Below, piece by piece: positions 48,240 to 58,917 of a DNA stretch of 64,000 nucleotides. The notes beneath the pieces are model-generated. The model had not been told where the DNA came from, searched no databases, and saw only the letters and a list, made by a program, of their open reading frames with translations. Origin of the DNA: Reticulitermes lucifugus (Eukaryota; Arthropoda; Insecta; Blattodea; Rhinotermitidae); contig JAKCWW010001110.1 of the NCBI GenBank assembly GCA_026260175.1, forward strand, positions 1 to 64,000, in the 5' to 3' direction. The translations under genes were made by a program, and so were the position numbers. Positions within the stretch are counted from its first letter, which is position 1; the number at the start of each line of letters is the position of its first letter.

Positions 48240-48545
48240 ACAGCACGAACCTCATAGCAAGCAGTGGACAATAAGCCACATGGACTGCTTACTACTATCA
48301 ACACGCCCTTCGGGTCATGTCTCCTGCTGAACCAGCGGCTGCCACAAGATTTATTCCACATCGCCGCACTTTCTGGAAGTGAAGCGCCTGCAGCGATATA
48401 CCCTAGCACCGAAACACACATGTCGGAGAAGTTGTCGCTCGCACTCGGCGGACTTCGAGGCTTTCGATTTGGTCGGCCTTTACACGAGAAATTAAAGGTC
48501 AAATAGCACCTAACAACAGCGAATACGTTTCACGAGCTGCATGGG
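48240..48545. repeat. GC-richer island, probable dispersed repeat (family E)
   Basis: About 300 bp is clearly GC-richer than its surroundings and open on both strands: plus 48264-48506 (80 codons) and minus 48502-48173 (109 codons). It contains TGTCGGAGAAGTTGTCGC, shared almost exactly with about 8660. Open frames on both strands plus a second copy argue for a repeat rather than a host exon. No domain was recognised in either frame. An exon of an unknown gene on the minus strand is not excluded. Confidence 0.45.
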
Positions 48546-50598
48546 TTATATTAAATCCAGTGTGAGAAAAGCTGTGACTGATTTTCAGGTTTATTTTGGC
48601 TGGTTTTACTCCTGTGAAGTACTTACTACTTACGCACATATTTTGTATGCGTTACATTTGTTGGACATAAGGTTAAAGTTTCGCAACTTTACAATAGGGC
48701 CTATTTGTATTTGTTGACTTAAACAAAATACTTCGTATGTAACTTATAGGTATGCTTACGGTTTATCTCCAACGAAATTTTACATGCCAAGCCACAACAA
48801 TTTATTATTTATCCACTTCACACGAAGAGCGAAAGAAGATTATTACCATATTACCATAATATCTATATTCTTCCAAATAAATAATTTCAGGATCCAGAAA
48901 TAAATGTCACTAGTTTTGCTTCCACCTCACAGTTTCGCGTGCACACCGTGGTGACTTTAATGATTGTAGGAACTTACAAATTACGGATATGGAGTCCTGC
49001 AATGGCATACTATTCAGGCAATGGCACATGGGAACTGGTCAAATGTTTCATATGTTGAAAAGTAGGAGACATACAAACGTACACACATACACACGGAGCA
49101 TGTCGATGTCAGAAAGCTACTGTTCTCATTTTAGGAAGGGAAGTACGCTAAAAATCTAAATGAGATATCGAATCCCATCCAGAGAATCTACCGTAATATA
49201 AGTTATGATATTCTTGGTTGCAGTGCGGTGTAGTCTTAATAATAAACCTCGCTGTTTCTGAAGAACAAGCTGCCTCCGCTGTCACGGTCGAAGTTATTAG
49301 TGTATATATGCAAGTTGCAAAAAAGTGTCACGGAAAGTTGCAAAGGTATACCTGCCTTATATAAGGCAAAACCTTCGGACCCTATTCATTTCAACTCTAA
49401 AGGCGTAGACCGCACATTTCTCCCAAACATTGGCACTTCACCGTTGTAAGTACAGGATATCACAAACTGTAAGACCATAAACCCAATGAATACCGCCGTG
49501 AAAAACTCAGATATTACATCTACAAAAGAAATTTGTACATCGCTCTATCATCGGTAGCTACAGAACCAACTGGTAGAAGTACAAAATAAAATTTACATCT
49601 GTGTATGTTCTGTACAAAGTCCGCAGAAGCAACGAGGAAACAAGGGAAGCCAGAGGAAGTCACATTTTCATGTAGGACCGGACTGATTGAAATTTGAGGT
49701 TCTCACGTCGGAGAAGATTAAAATAGTTTCGTTTGGGTTCTCAAACCCAGCAGCTTCGCAGGTGGTTATCAACGTCTCGTAGGATCCAACAGCCACCCTC
49801 TTCAACCTATAAGCCCGAATATGCAGAAAACATATTTATCCAAGTCTGTAATCACCTACTAGGCTACAATTTATCACAACCCAGAAGAAAGGAATACGAC
49901 ACTTATATTATGCCACAATTTTCTTCAAGTAACTGACAAAAATCACGAAACCCCACAGGGTACTCAGGCTCTTGACGGCGAATTGAACCTTCAGTCTGCG
50001 GGATATAGAAGTCGTTATGACATATTTAAACTGTTGTGCTTACATGGAAGCATGGACTGGACAGGGTAACCAACTCATGGAACAAGAATAGAATCAGAGG
50101 CTTCCCCGAATATAAAAATAAAATTTTGACTTCCTTGCCTGGACCGTGTCATAATTCAGGTGTTAGTCGCTGGATTGTAACCTCTTGGGATGGCATTTTT
50201 GGTGGAGAAAATGTTACAGTCTCATCGCGCTGTTACAAATAAAAAGGGCATGCACTGCGATGCTCCGCTTCAGTCATGCGGGCAGGTCTGTTTAAATAAA
50301 GATGTTGCTGTAATCAATTCCCTGAAATTATGACCTCAGATAAATGTGCAACATTTGCAACATCAGCATTGTAAGTGAGACGTGTGCTGCAGTTTGCAGA
50401 TAAACATACCGTCTGGTGACAGTACAGAAGCACAGGCCGTTGAATTGAAGATAAACACGTTCTGTACTGGCATCAAAAGCAGCAGGTACGTCGCGTCTAA
50501 CGTAGGAAGCTTCTATTCACAGCGGAACATAATAAAGTCTTCGCTGCGATGAAATCGAGCTGAATACAATAATGGAAATATGAATATCCTTTTATTAG
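48546..50598. other. Unique stretch, nothing recognised
   Basis: TTTGAGGTTCTCACGTCGG at about 49694 is a lone D-family terminus. No other element and no credible frame was seen. Confidence 0.45.
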
Positions 50599-50670
50599 GC
50601 GCGTTCTCGTAGTCTCGAAACGCGCGTATTACCTTCGTCATGTCCGTCCGTCCGACCGTCTCCCTGTCCG
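50599..50670. repeat. GC hairpin beside CCGT tandem run
   Basis: GCGCGTT (50599-50605) and AACGCGC (50619-50625) form a 7-bp stem with a 13-nt loop. TGTCCGTCCGTCCGACCGTC, a short CCGT tract, starts about 15 bp downstream. It could be an element terminus. No partner was found. Confidence 0.5.
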
Positions 50671-51264
50671 CATGTATCAGTGCAGTTCCCACTGGAGGGA
50701 TTTCCGTGAAACCTGATATTGGAGACTTTTATGGAAATCTGTCGAGGAAGTCCGAATTTGTTTAAAATCTGACAAAAACATCGGGTATTGTACTTGAAGA
50801 CCTAAGTACTCGTATGTTTTACTGATGCCGGCGACATGAATTCTCCATAAAGCACTGCTGTGCAACACTCAATATTTTTACATTGTTGAGTAACACATAC
50901 CTTAACAATACACAGAGGAAGCTTTATCTCGCTTCCAGTGCAAAACTAGTTACGCGAACGTGTCGTAATATTACGTTATACGTGCACTGTTTATCTTGTT
51001 TATAACCCAAACTGTATCTCGGTGGCTCAAGGCTTTCGCTTGTTATAAAGGCACACGTGCATATTTATATTCTTCTAACCCAAATGATTCTTGTTGGGCA
51101 TATAAAAACAATAAGCTGAGATAAATGAGGTTACATACATTCGCTGTAAATCATCTCATTGGTATTACTGTTCTTTGCGACACGTCGGGGTCAAGTAGGC
51201 AGCATTATAGCGTCGTATAAAAAAAGGCCAAAGATAAACTCTCAGCTCAAAGACTGGTTATTCT
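50671..51264. other. Unique stretch, nothing recognised
   Basis: Nothing identified. Confidence 0.5.
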
Positions 51265-51420
51265 GACAGGCCTTCGTGGTTTCCTCTTCCACTTCAAGTA
51301 AATATCACTGCAGTGCCTCAAATCAGGCCACGACCGTTCTCCACCACAGTATTCCCAAGCACAGTCAAGTGCTCACTCTACCGCTCGCCGCTATGCGCTA
51401 TACCTACTGAGTTACGAACA
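51265..51420 (+). mobile_element. SINE F core plus inverted tRNA-like scrap
   Basis: TTCGTGGTTTCCTCTTCC and CAAATCAGGCCACGACCGTT followed by CTCCACC match the SINE F core in 18930-19110. The following 51370-51415 (CTCACTCTACCGCTCGCC) looks like an inverted tRNA anticodon region and may belong to a different copy. Confidence 0.5.
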
Positions 51421-53319
51421 GCGTCCATAAACACTATATAAATAACGCATAAATAAATAATACTCTGTGCCAAAATGCAAACATTCAAAGAACGAAAATC
51501 GTACGGTAGAAAGACTTTGGAAAACACGCGGCTCCTAGTTCCAAGAAAAATAAAATTAACCTAAGTTTTATTGCTCCTAGAAAAATATTAATTTCAAAAA
51601 TATCCGTTTAAAGCATCTATTTTGCCTGTACATAACTGATATCGCTTCTCTGGTCACGTCATCAGGACTGCAGTGTTTAAGGACCGCTGATAATAATGAA
51701 AATTGCAAACATGCCTGCTTAAAGCAAACGCATTTCTTATAAACAGGAATTAAATGGGCTAACTGGATTTAGGTTAGTGTATTAAAGTAATTTTCATTTT
51801 GAGGGTTTAATTCCGGCCATTTGCATAAAGGAGAAAATCAATTTATAATATTTCCAGTAAAATAATCAATTAACAATTGAAAACACGGATAGGCTGAGCT
51901 CTGAAAAGTAACTGAAAGAATACCAGGAAGTGTTGTACCCCAAAACGTAGCACACAAAACTTAGAAATCCTTGAAGTTCATTACGCTCACCTGCGATTAC
52001 TTCATAAAAACTGTTTAACTGTTTATGATATAGGCATGCATGCAGAACTCTGTCTATAGCCTGAAGTAAAACGTACACCATTATGGGCCACTCTGGCTGA
52101 ACGTCGAATCTGTCTGACAAACCGTAATGAAAGTGACCAACACAGAGTTCTTGAGAAGGAGGAGACGCCGACACTAGATTACAAACGGCGAGAAAGAAGA
52201 CATCCACATTAGGCGCACTTCTGCACTTTTTATACAAGGCCCAACAATGGGCACTACACTACCATTTTCATCAAATTTCAGACAAAGTCAGATCGACTGC
52301 CTTAATTATCGAGTGAGAGGCAAAACGTGCGTTAGTGTGCTTGTTTTCCTCTCTTGCACTTAAATTAAGCCTATAGCAATTTAATGTTCATTATGTCATC
52401 CTTCATACTGTATGGTACGGCCCATCAGATATTTTCAAACGGGTCTTATTATTTCATTAAAGCTGTCCATAAACTAATTCAATAAACATCAATGCATGTC
52501 ACAGAATATTCCTAAAATTCAGGAAGTATAAATTAATAATGTCAACGCGTGTAATCCTTTTTAATCCCATAAAATGATCTATCAGGATGATGATCATGAA
52601 GACGGTGATGGGCTATAATTGTGACATGTACGATAACAACGATAACTGTCACTATTGTCACCATTTCTGCAAAATGGGTTTGTTTATATACAAACGTATA
52701 GCACTGCACATGACGTCGCACAACTCTCACTAGCAAGCTAGACATCCAGCAGTTATTCCTTCTACGCACTATTTGCGCGAAGTACAGAAAATGGATGCGT
52801 ACTGAGAAAATTGCGTCTGTCCGCACATAAGATGAACAGATTTTCAAGAAATTTCCTACCAGGAAATTTCACTACGACTTCTTGACACATTCCAGTTTCG
52901 GTTACATGCAGATAAAAATTGCGAACACTTTACACTAAGACCTACATGCGTTTCTGCGCACTCAAGCCTAAAATGTTACATACTCCCCAGAGCGAAAAAT
53001 TATTCATGCCAAAGTTGTAGGGAAAAACAAACCTTACCTTATGATCAACGCGCTCTTTCCTAAGGTCTTACCATTTTCGGTAAAATTAAACAAAGGGATT
53101 TTTAAGATCCAGAGTCTGTAAGGCAGCGAAATCGTTACAGTGTTCATCTATATTCCCCACCTTATAAAATGAGCAGCTATTATGTATGAGAATGATTTGT
53201 AAGATTGCAATATGCTATTGAACCCATAGCCCCCTGTTACACAGATGCCGTAGGGTACAAAGCGCATTTAATGGGCAACAGTATCTGCTTTCACTGAATG
53301 CTCTCCCCCACGACACTCA
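51421..53319. other. Unique stretch, nothing recognised
   Basis: Minus frames of 123 (51866-52237) and 101 codons (52542-52847) show no domain or repeat similarity. Neither has convincing flanking splice context by eye. Confidence 0.4.
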
Positions 53320-53400
53320 ATGGTCTATTAGCTCAGTAATGTATTGAACTAGGACTTACACCTCGCTTCGGGTTACGAACCAATCATAACAATTCTAATT
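53320..53400 (+). mobile_element. tRNA-like SINE head
   Basis: GTCTATTAGCTCAGTAATG (A-box-like) is followed by CGCTTCGGGTTACGAACC (B-box-like with one insertion). No body was recognised. Confidence 0.42.
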
Positions 53401-53739
53401 GTTTACTGAGCGGTCCAAGATTACGTGTTGCTTCCGCGATATGGGAGAGCCATTCCAATGTAAATCTTGTGATTCTGGCAGAGACTGCCAAACTCTATAA
53501 GGTGCGATGGCCTCTGATTCGGAAGCATTTACAAACAGATAGTAAAAGCCTACTGAGCAGGTTAAGGTAAAGTAAGGCTTGACACTTGTGTGCAGGTCGT
53601 TACCGTTTCAGTCACTGGACAGACTGCCACGTAACGTGACTGAACTTCTGAAGGAGGGTATCACATTCTCAAGAGAATTTAAGGAGGACCAAGAATTACG
53701 CCGTGCCCACTCCTTCCAAATCCTTACTTATTCATAATA
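53401..53739. other. Unique stretch, nothing recognised
   Basis: AAGGAGGACCAAGAATTACG at about 53680 may be a SINE C scrap. Confidence 0.4.
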
Positions 53740-54043
53740 TACTATAGTACGGCCGTGCCATGGCTCAGGCGGTTAGTTGCCGGCCTCTCACCGCCGAGGA
53801 CCGGGTTCGATCCCGGGTCAGTCCATGTGGGATTTGTGGTGACCAAAGTGGCACTGTAACAGGTTTTCCCCCCAAGTACTTCGGTTCTCACCTGTCAATT
53901 TCATTCCACCGGTGCTCAATTACAAGGAAAAATGAAAAAACTAATCATCTTCATCACAGGGTTGCAGAATAAGCCTCAAGGCTGCGGTGCGTCTGTAGCG
54001 TCTGCTGCGGGACCCTTCACCACAAAAAAAATTACTGTAATAC
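53740..54043 (+). mobile_element. SINE A, best copy, with intact promoter boxes
   Basis: The element is 53751-54032. The A box TGGCTCAGGCGG lies at 53761-53772 and the B box GGTTCGATCCC at 53804-53814. The body runs GGGATTTGTGGTGACC, CATTCCACCGGTGCTC, GGCTGCGGTGCG and a final A-run. TACTATAGTAC (53740-53750) and TACTGTAATAC (54033-54043) differ at two positions and are likely its diverged target-site duplication. An open frame from 53760 (MAQAVSCRPLTAEDRVRSRV and on) is a SINE shadow I recognise from cockroach gene models, not a protein gene. The head is tRNA-like, but the anticodon loop is not assignable. Confidence 0.92.
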
Positions 54044-54139
54044 AGTAAATGTAAAAATGTCATGAATACGTACGAAAAAGTGAAGTAAACTCCATGCATT
54101 CTTAACCTTCTCTTCAGGTTCAAGGCCCGCGTAACCGGT

Positions 54140-54300
54140 CAGATATAAGACATTTGAGGTTCTCGCAACGGTGTTGTTGAAGATTCAAGTTTTCAGGAAT
54201 GTTAAGCTCTGTCGACTGGTGAACTTGAATTTTCAGAAGTGAACCAGGTTCCTGAATTTCACCGATAATCCAAAAGCCGAATATTCCTAAGGCAAGGACT
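54140..54300. mobile_element. Family D foldback copy, decayed
   Basis: TTTGAGGTTCTCGCAACGG (terminus), TTGTTGAAGATTCAAG, TCTGTCGACTGGTGAACTTG, then GTGAACCAGGTTCCTGAATT, which starts a possible right arm. The right arm is poorly preserved. Confidence 0.45.
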
Positions 54301-54857
54301 CTTTTAGAGTTCAGAAGTAATCTCACGTGGCCTTAAAATGTAAAGCATCTGAAGCTGCCCTACCACACAACTGACTGCCATTTTCCCCCTACGTCTGGCA
54401 GAAAAGTATGGGTTATAAAACTAAGAACAGTTAGGGTCAGAGTAGCAGTTTGTTCGGTCTATCTCCCCACTGCACTCGGTGATGTATCTTGTTATAGTTG
54501 TTGTGGCTCCTACCGACTTTGTGTAACTAATCGATCAAACAAAAAGCGGCAGTAGTTGTGTGACCCCAGAGACACTTTACAGTCGCACAGGAGTCCACAG
54601 GGACTGAGAACTGTTTGTACACACTGAAACAAAGTTTATACACAACTTTATGATTTTCTTGGCTCAGTGATTCCTATACATATTTATTAATATTTGTTAT
54701 AAAGACGTTAACGACGCCTCGTTACCTGCTGTTGCTATGTTCTTTTTTAAATCACCTCGTAAAATAGACGCAGTCGGTACAAGGTGCCACTCACGTAGAT
54801 ACACTATCGCGGCACATAACCAAGAATGCAACATAAAATATCTGCAGTAACTGACTT
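54301..54857. other. Unique stretch, nothing recognised
   Basis: Nothing identified. Confidence 0.5.
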
Positions 54858-54990
54858 ATTGTGTAGCTCAGACGGTCCGTCGCTTGTTTCTCACCTCAGA
54901 GGCCCGCGTTCAATAGCGGGTTAGTCTATGCACAATTCGTAGTCTGCGCTTCAGTTATTATCTCACAAATGCTCCATATTTATTCAGCTA
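54858..54990 (+). mobile_element. SINE A, old truncated copy
   Basis: GTGTAGCTCAGACGGTCCGT (A-box region), CACCTCAGAGGCCCGCGTTC, TAGTCTATGCACAATTCGTA and TCTCACAAATGCTCCATATT follow the order of the copy at 53751, about 830 bp downstream of it and in the same orientation. It is much more diverged, so it is an independent older insertion rather than a recent duplication. Confidence 0.6.
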
Positions 54991-55984
54991 TCATTCGGAA
55001 ATTGTACAATCCGCACATTAGTTACTTCAGTACAGAAGAGAATGTGACTTATCACGCCACAGAAGTAAAAACAAAATGCAACACACGGTCGCTAAAATGT
55101 ACTCCACTTTCATTATTCCTTTGACACAAAACAATCACTATATATACTACCTCCCTTACTATTATAAATTTCTGCATTTTTTGTATAGAGTTCTTATAAG
55201 TTTCTTATAATCCGCGGAATGAACAGCGACTATTTGCCTCAAAATCTTAACTAACTAGGCAGTCCTTGTAACAGAGATACTGTGTTCTATCTGTGAGGTA
55301 GGAAATGAATTCTTCAACCATTTAGATGAACATCAGGCTTCAGAAGTTCAACTAAAGTCAATAATCATACCATTACGAGGCATCACAAAAACACGCAATG
55401 TTACAATTTACTGCCCTAACATTATTCAAACCTCCTTAGGATAAGTGATTAAGGGTCCTCCAGTGACACTTAAGACGAACTAAAGTGACTTACACGTTCG
55501 AATGGCATGCAGAAGACGCAGCACATCCAGAAGTAAACATAGACGACATTTCTTACACAGACATGGGTCTCTTAATTTGGTCCCGACAATAGCGGTGTAA
55601 TTTACGAGTACAAGAGTGACCACGTATTGGCCTATAACCCACTGGCAAGATCTCATAGATGGACACCAAGACAAGAACTGAAAGTGTGTACTGTATAATA
55701 TTTTAAAAATCCGTTCGGCATTCTTTGTAATTTATGACGCTTACCTGCAGTCTGTTTATCCAATTATAGCCATAAAGTAAACTGTAATTAATAGTGCGTC
55801 AATATGGCTGAAAGTCAGAACTGAACGACAAGATTTAGTGACAGCTTTCCATATGCAGTATTAATAGAAACTGTCCTGCGACGAACGGACGTAACCTTCA
55901 CGTCCAAAAAGAAAAGCCTAAAAATCTAGTAGTGTATAAAGATAAATTCAGCAATAATGCCAAATACCTTAATTGAACTTACCT
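54991..55984. other. Unique stretch, nothing recognised
   Basis: Nothing identified. Confidence 0.5.
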
Positions 55985-56070
55985 ACCAACCTTACGTAAC
56001 GTTGAGATTTGAACCGACAGGCTGTCCCGAAATGGCTGTCAGCAACCACCAACATACGCTGCGCAACATT
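55985..56070 (-). mobile_element. tRNA-like SINE head (minus strand)
   Basis: TTGAGATTTGAACCGACAGG is an inverted B box (GGTTCAAATCTC on the minus strand). CAACCACCAACATACGCTGC is the inverted A-box region about 50 bp away. Confidence 0.45.
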
Positions 56071-56109
56071 TTAGAAGAACGCAGACCTAACGTGACTTAG
56101 TAGCTTACA

Positions 56110-56235
56110 AGATTTCAGGTTCTCACTGCGTTTACTATAACGATTACTGACGTCTTGGATGTGACATTATGCAGTCTAGCACAAATATACTGACTTTTAA
56201 GAAAAAGTAGTCTGGTTCTTCAGCGAAGATGAAGG
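56110..56235 (-). mobile_element. Family D single arm with terminus
   Basis: TTTCAGGTTCTCACTGCG (terminus), TTTACTATAACGATTACTGA, CGTCTTGGATGTGACATTAT, GCAGTCTAGCACAAATATAC, then TGGTTCTTCAGCGAAGATGA. This copy best shows the order terminus to apex. Confidence 0.62.
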
Positions 56236-56414
56236 CTCGTTATGCTTTTACCCTCCAGAAGAATACAACCTGCTCCCCCCGAATCACCGCTACATTTCGC
56301 CCAGATTACAACGTAGCAGATCGCAACAGATAACTCCCTTCAATGCCTATATAACGGAGTGAAGAAAATATAAGCCAACTTCTGCAAAAAGAGGAGACAG
56401 CTGAATGACCATCT
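56236..56414. other. Unique stretch, nothing recognised
   Basis: Nothing identified. Confidence 0.5.
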
Positions 56415-56615
56415 AATTATATTGGGCTTACGGTCTTCTGGGACCTAAAGTCGTGTAGTGTGGACAGATCGTTGCCAAAGCTTCGGAGGGACATACAGCC
56501 TCCTTCTTTAGGGCAGATGAATTTAATAGATTTCTACAAACATTTGGTATCTACCAATTATACGGCCACACATCCCACAAGATCGCGGTACTTATCACAG
56601 TGAGAAATTCCCGTC
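56415..56615. mobile_element. Family D foldback copy (both arms)
   Basis: Left arm 56415-56512: CGGTCTTCTGGGACCTAAAG, TCGTGTAGTGTGGACAGATC, AAGCTTCGGAGGGACATACA, GCCTCC. Right arm 56531-56612: CATTTGGTATCTACCAATTA, TACGGCCACACATCCCAC, CAGTGAGAAATTCC (inverted terminus). On the minus strand the left apex reads CCCTAAAGAAGGAGG, a 7-nt loop region, CCCTCC and GAAGC. This is close to the hammerhead-like plan, with two core substitutions. Confidence 0.68.
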
Positions 56616-57034
56616 TCAAATAATTAGGTTAGAATCTCAAAACTCGCCGAATTCTGCTGTCTTAAGTCGATCATGTTCACCGGACGTCATTACGTGTAAC
56701 ATAGGACTGCATTCGGCTGCCGATAAAATATCGAACCCGACATCACCCGGACTGGGCCACCTCACATCACATCACAGTTTCTGATACGATACTGTAGTTT
56801 ATAAGCGCTACCTACATTTCATCTTTATGTCCAATAAAAGCAGCCATTCTCCAATAGCTTCAACATTCATCACGTAATGGCGCGTACACTTACTGCTCGT
56901 TCATACTGGAGCATCTACACCACGTTTGTATAGTCGATGGTCTCTGACAAACAAAGATCTGCCTCAAATCTAATACACAGCCCTTTCCCTGTCAGTCTTC
57001 TGAAGTAGTTAGAAAAAATGGGTATAACAGATTA
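56616..57034. other. Unique stretch, nothing recognised
   Basis: ATATCGAACCCGACATCACC at about 56730 may be an inverted SINE B box, without a body. Confidence 0.4.
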
Positions 57035-57075
57035 AGGTCTCCAGGGATGTGATTCCGTGCAGCTTGGTAGAAATA
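57035..57075 (-). mobile_element. Family D arm fragment cut short beside a LINE
   Basis: AAGGTCTCCAGGGATGTGAT, TCCGTGCAGCTTGGTAGAAA matches the middle of the D arm, then stops where LINE sequence begins. Confidence 0.55.
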
Positions 57076-57089
57076 TATTTAAGTCAATT

Positions 57090-57392
57090 CATGGGCTATT
57101 TTTTAAGATATGTTTCAGTTTTATTCTCCCACCTATGCTTAAATTTCCCAAGTCGCATCTTCCCCTCAGTCTTCCTGACTAAAATTTTTCGTGTATTTCT
57201 CCCATCCCCATATATGGTACATGTCTTGCCATTCTCATCATGTTTTGACTGGCTGCCCTAATAATACATAACGATCATGAAGTTGCTCATTATGTCCGCC
57301 CCAAATATTCTGAACTTCTCATTCTCAAATACGTTTGACCTGATGTCTTTCCTCAAAGCGAGAAATAAACTTTCACGTCCATAACAGATAAC
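57090..57392 (-). mobile_element. LINE fragment lacking its 3' tail
   Basis: TTATTCTCCCACCTATGC, CCCCTCAGTCTTCCTGAC, TTCGTGTATTTCTCCCATCC, TATGGTACATGTCTTGCC, GATCATGAAGTTGCTCATTA and ACTTTCACGTCCATAACAG follow the 7831 and 35657 LINE copies in minus orientation. It lies between a broken D arm and a SINE B copy, with both boundaries tight. Confidence 0.72.
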
Positions 57393-57650
57393 AGGGGCTG
57401 CCGGGATAGCTGTCATTATAGTGAAAAGGAATGAAAAGAAAGACAGATTCCCGGCAGGGGCAAAGCTATTTTTTATTTCCAGATGGTTTAGACCGTCTCA
57501 GGGGCGTAGCAAGCCTAGTGTCCACTGAGCACACGAGGACCTACCCCCAGGGTTAAAGCAGGCGGAGTTTGAAGCTGGCCACTCACTTTCATCTAGTGCC
57601 GAGAAAATCAATTAGTGAAGCTATATTCCTACTACTCCATATGTCTTACA
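57393..57650 (+). mobile_element. SINE B copy, diverged
   Basis: GGGGCTGCCGGGATAGCTGT (head), CAGATTCCCGGCAGGGGC (B-box region, decayed), CCGTCTCAGGGGCGTAGC, GACCTACCCCCAGGGTTAAA, GCGGAGTTTGAAGCTGGCC and CATCTAGTGCCGAG follow the SINE B order. The insertion begins exactly where the LINE fragment ends. Confidence 0.72.
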
Positions 57651-58689
57651 ACTACGTGTATAAGCACAGGAACAAACTTAATTTTCCACAGAAAAAGATG
57701 TAAAACCTTTTCCTTTAAACATTCGTAGTGCAGTTTGCTCCTGTCTGTTCTCTATTCACATGAACTTGCTGCTACTGAAATTCACTCTCTTGCATGATAT
57801 TATTATTAATAACTGGCTGAAAATATCACAGGTTGCTAAATAAATCGTGGCTCTGCAGAGCTCTCCATCAAACAGCCGTTCTGCAATATAGGTGAGGACG
57901 TACAACCAAATTCCTGAATCCACTACTACTACTGCACTGTCGCTGCGTGAATTCCCGGAATGTTTCGATGATAGCAGTCAATAGTGAAAACAATTACACT
58001 GAATGCTTTTGATCCGAAATCCTTTTCACACTGTCAGTGAATGAGCAGGCATTTCCACTCTGTCCTTTGGCCTTCTACCAACGGCAAACACCAAGCAAAA
58101 CAAAACACAACTTTCACAGTTGATGATAAAAATATTATTTCAGTGCTACGTGTACTTTTAAAAACACAATCCATAATATTTGACAAAATAAATACTTGGA
58201 GGGACTAAAAACAGAGAAATGTAGCTAGAACACGGTGTCCTTTTTTTGCAAAGTCATCAGTGAACTCTGGTGTTCAACCGAGGTATAATAGATGGACCAC
58301 CGCTTTCATTCGACTGCAGTAAATGAGAGTGCATGGATTGTTAAAGGCACAGTAGCTCTGTGCACTAACAGTTGCAGGGTAACTCTGCAGTTGATGTACA
58401 TTCAATTCCTATTGCAAACAGAACAGGACCTAATTTATAGCTGCCGGTTTGCGGTATTCAGAATCACAGAGAACTTACACACAGACATGGAAACTTTAAC
58501 AGAAGTACAGTAATGTATTCCTCACATTAGATTTTCTGTCAGGAGTCCATGACACAGAACGACTGTTGGGAAGCAGACAGTAAGTATGTGAGGAACGTTA
58601 GGTCTTTTTGACACCAGGGAGGCCCATTATTGTTATCACATTAACCCATTACCCTAAAAACTATTAGTTCTATCCAACACCTCTACAAA
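57651..58689. other. Unique stretch, nothing recognised
   Basis: Nothing identified. The 73-codon frame at 58292-58513 has no domain. Confidence 0.45.
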
Positions 58690-58880
58690 CCATTTCTCTA
58701 AGATTATGGTCGTCTTGGAATGTGACGCTATGTAGTTTAGTTAAATGTGTACCAGAGTTTCGTAGAAACCTGCTACCACCAACTTCAGGTTACAGGCAAC
58801 AGGTTATTCCGGAAGTTTAGTATCCATCTACCAACCCACAGTAAGCACTTTCCAGAAGATCATGATCTTGTAAATCGCAG
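58690..58880. mobile_element. Family D foldback copy (both arms, good pair)
   Basis: Left arm 58690-58788: AAGATTATGGTCGTCTTGG, AATGTGACGCTATGTAGTTT, GTACCAGAGTTTCGTAGAAA, CCTGCTACCACCAACTTCAGG. Right arm 58793-58870: GGCAACAGGTTATTCCGGAA, GTTTAGTATCCATCTACCAA, CTTTCCAGAAGATCATGATC. On the minus strand the left apex reads CCTGAAGTTGGTGG, a loop region, then CGAAAC, retaining GAAAC and CTGAAG. Confidence 0.7.
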
Positions 58881-58917
58881 CTGAAAAAAAAATAAAATTT
58901 CTCTATTTCTCAAACTT

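Noticed and set aside
51866-52237. 123-codon minus-strand open frame
   Set aside because: No recognisable motif and no splice context that I could support.
53804-53814. A true tRNA gene
   Set aside because: A and B boxes are present, but the acceptor and anticodon stems do not close, and the sequence continues as a 280-bp SINE found at other sites.
53760-53972. 70-codon frame starting MAQAVSC
   Set aside because: Lies wholly inside SINE A; a repeat shadow commonly mis-annotated as protein.
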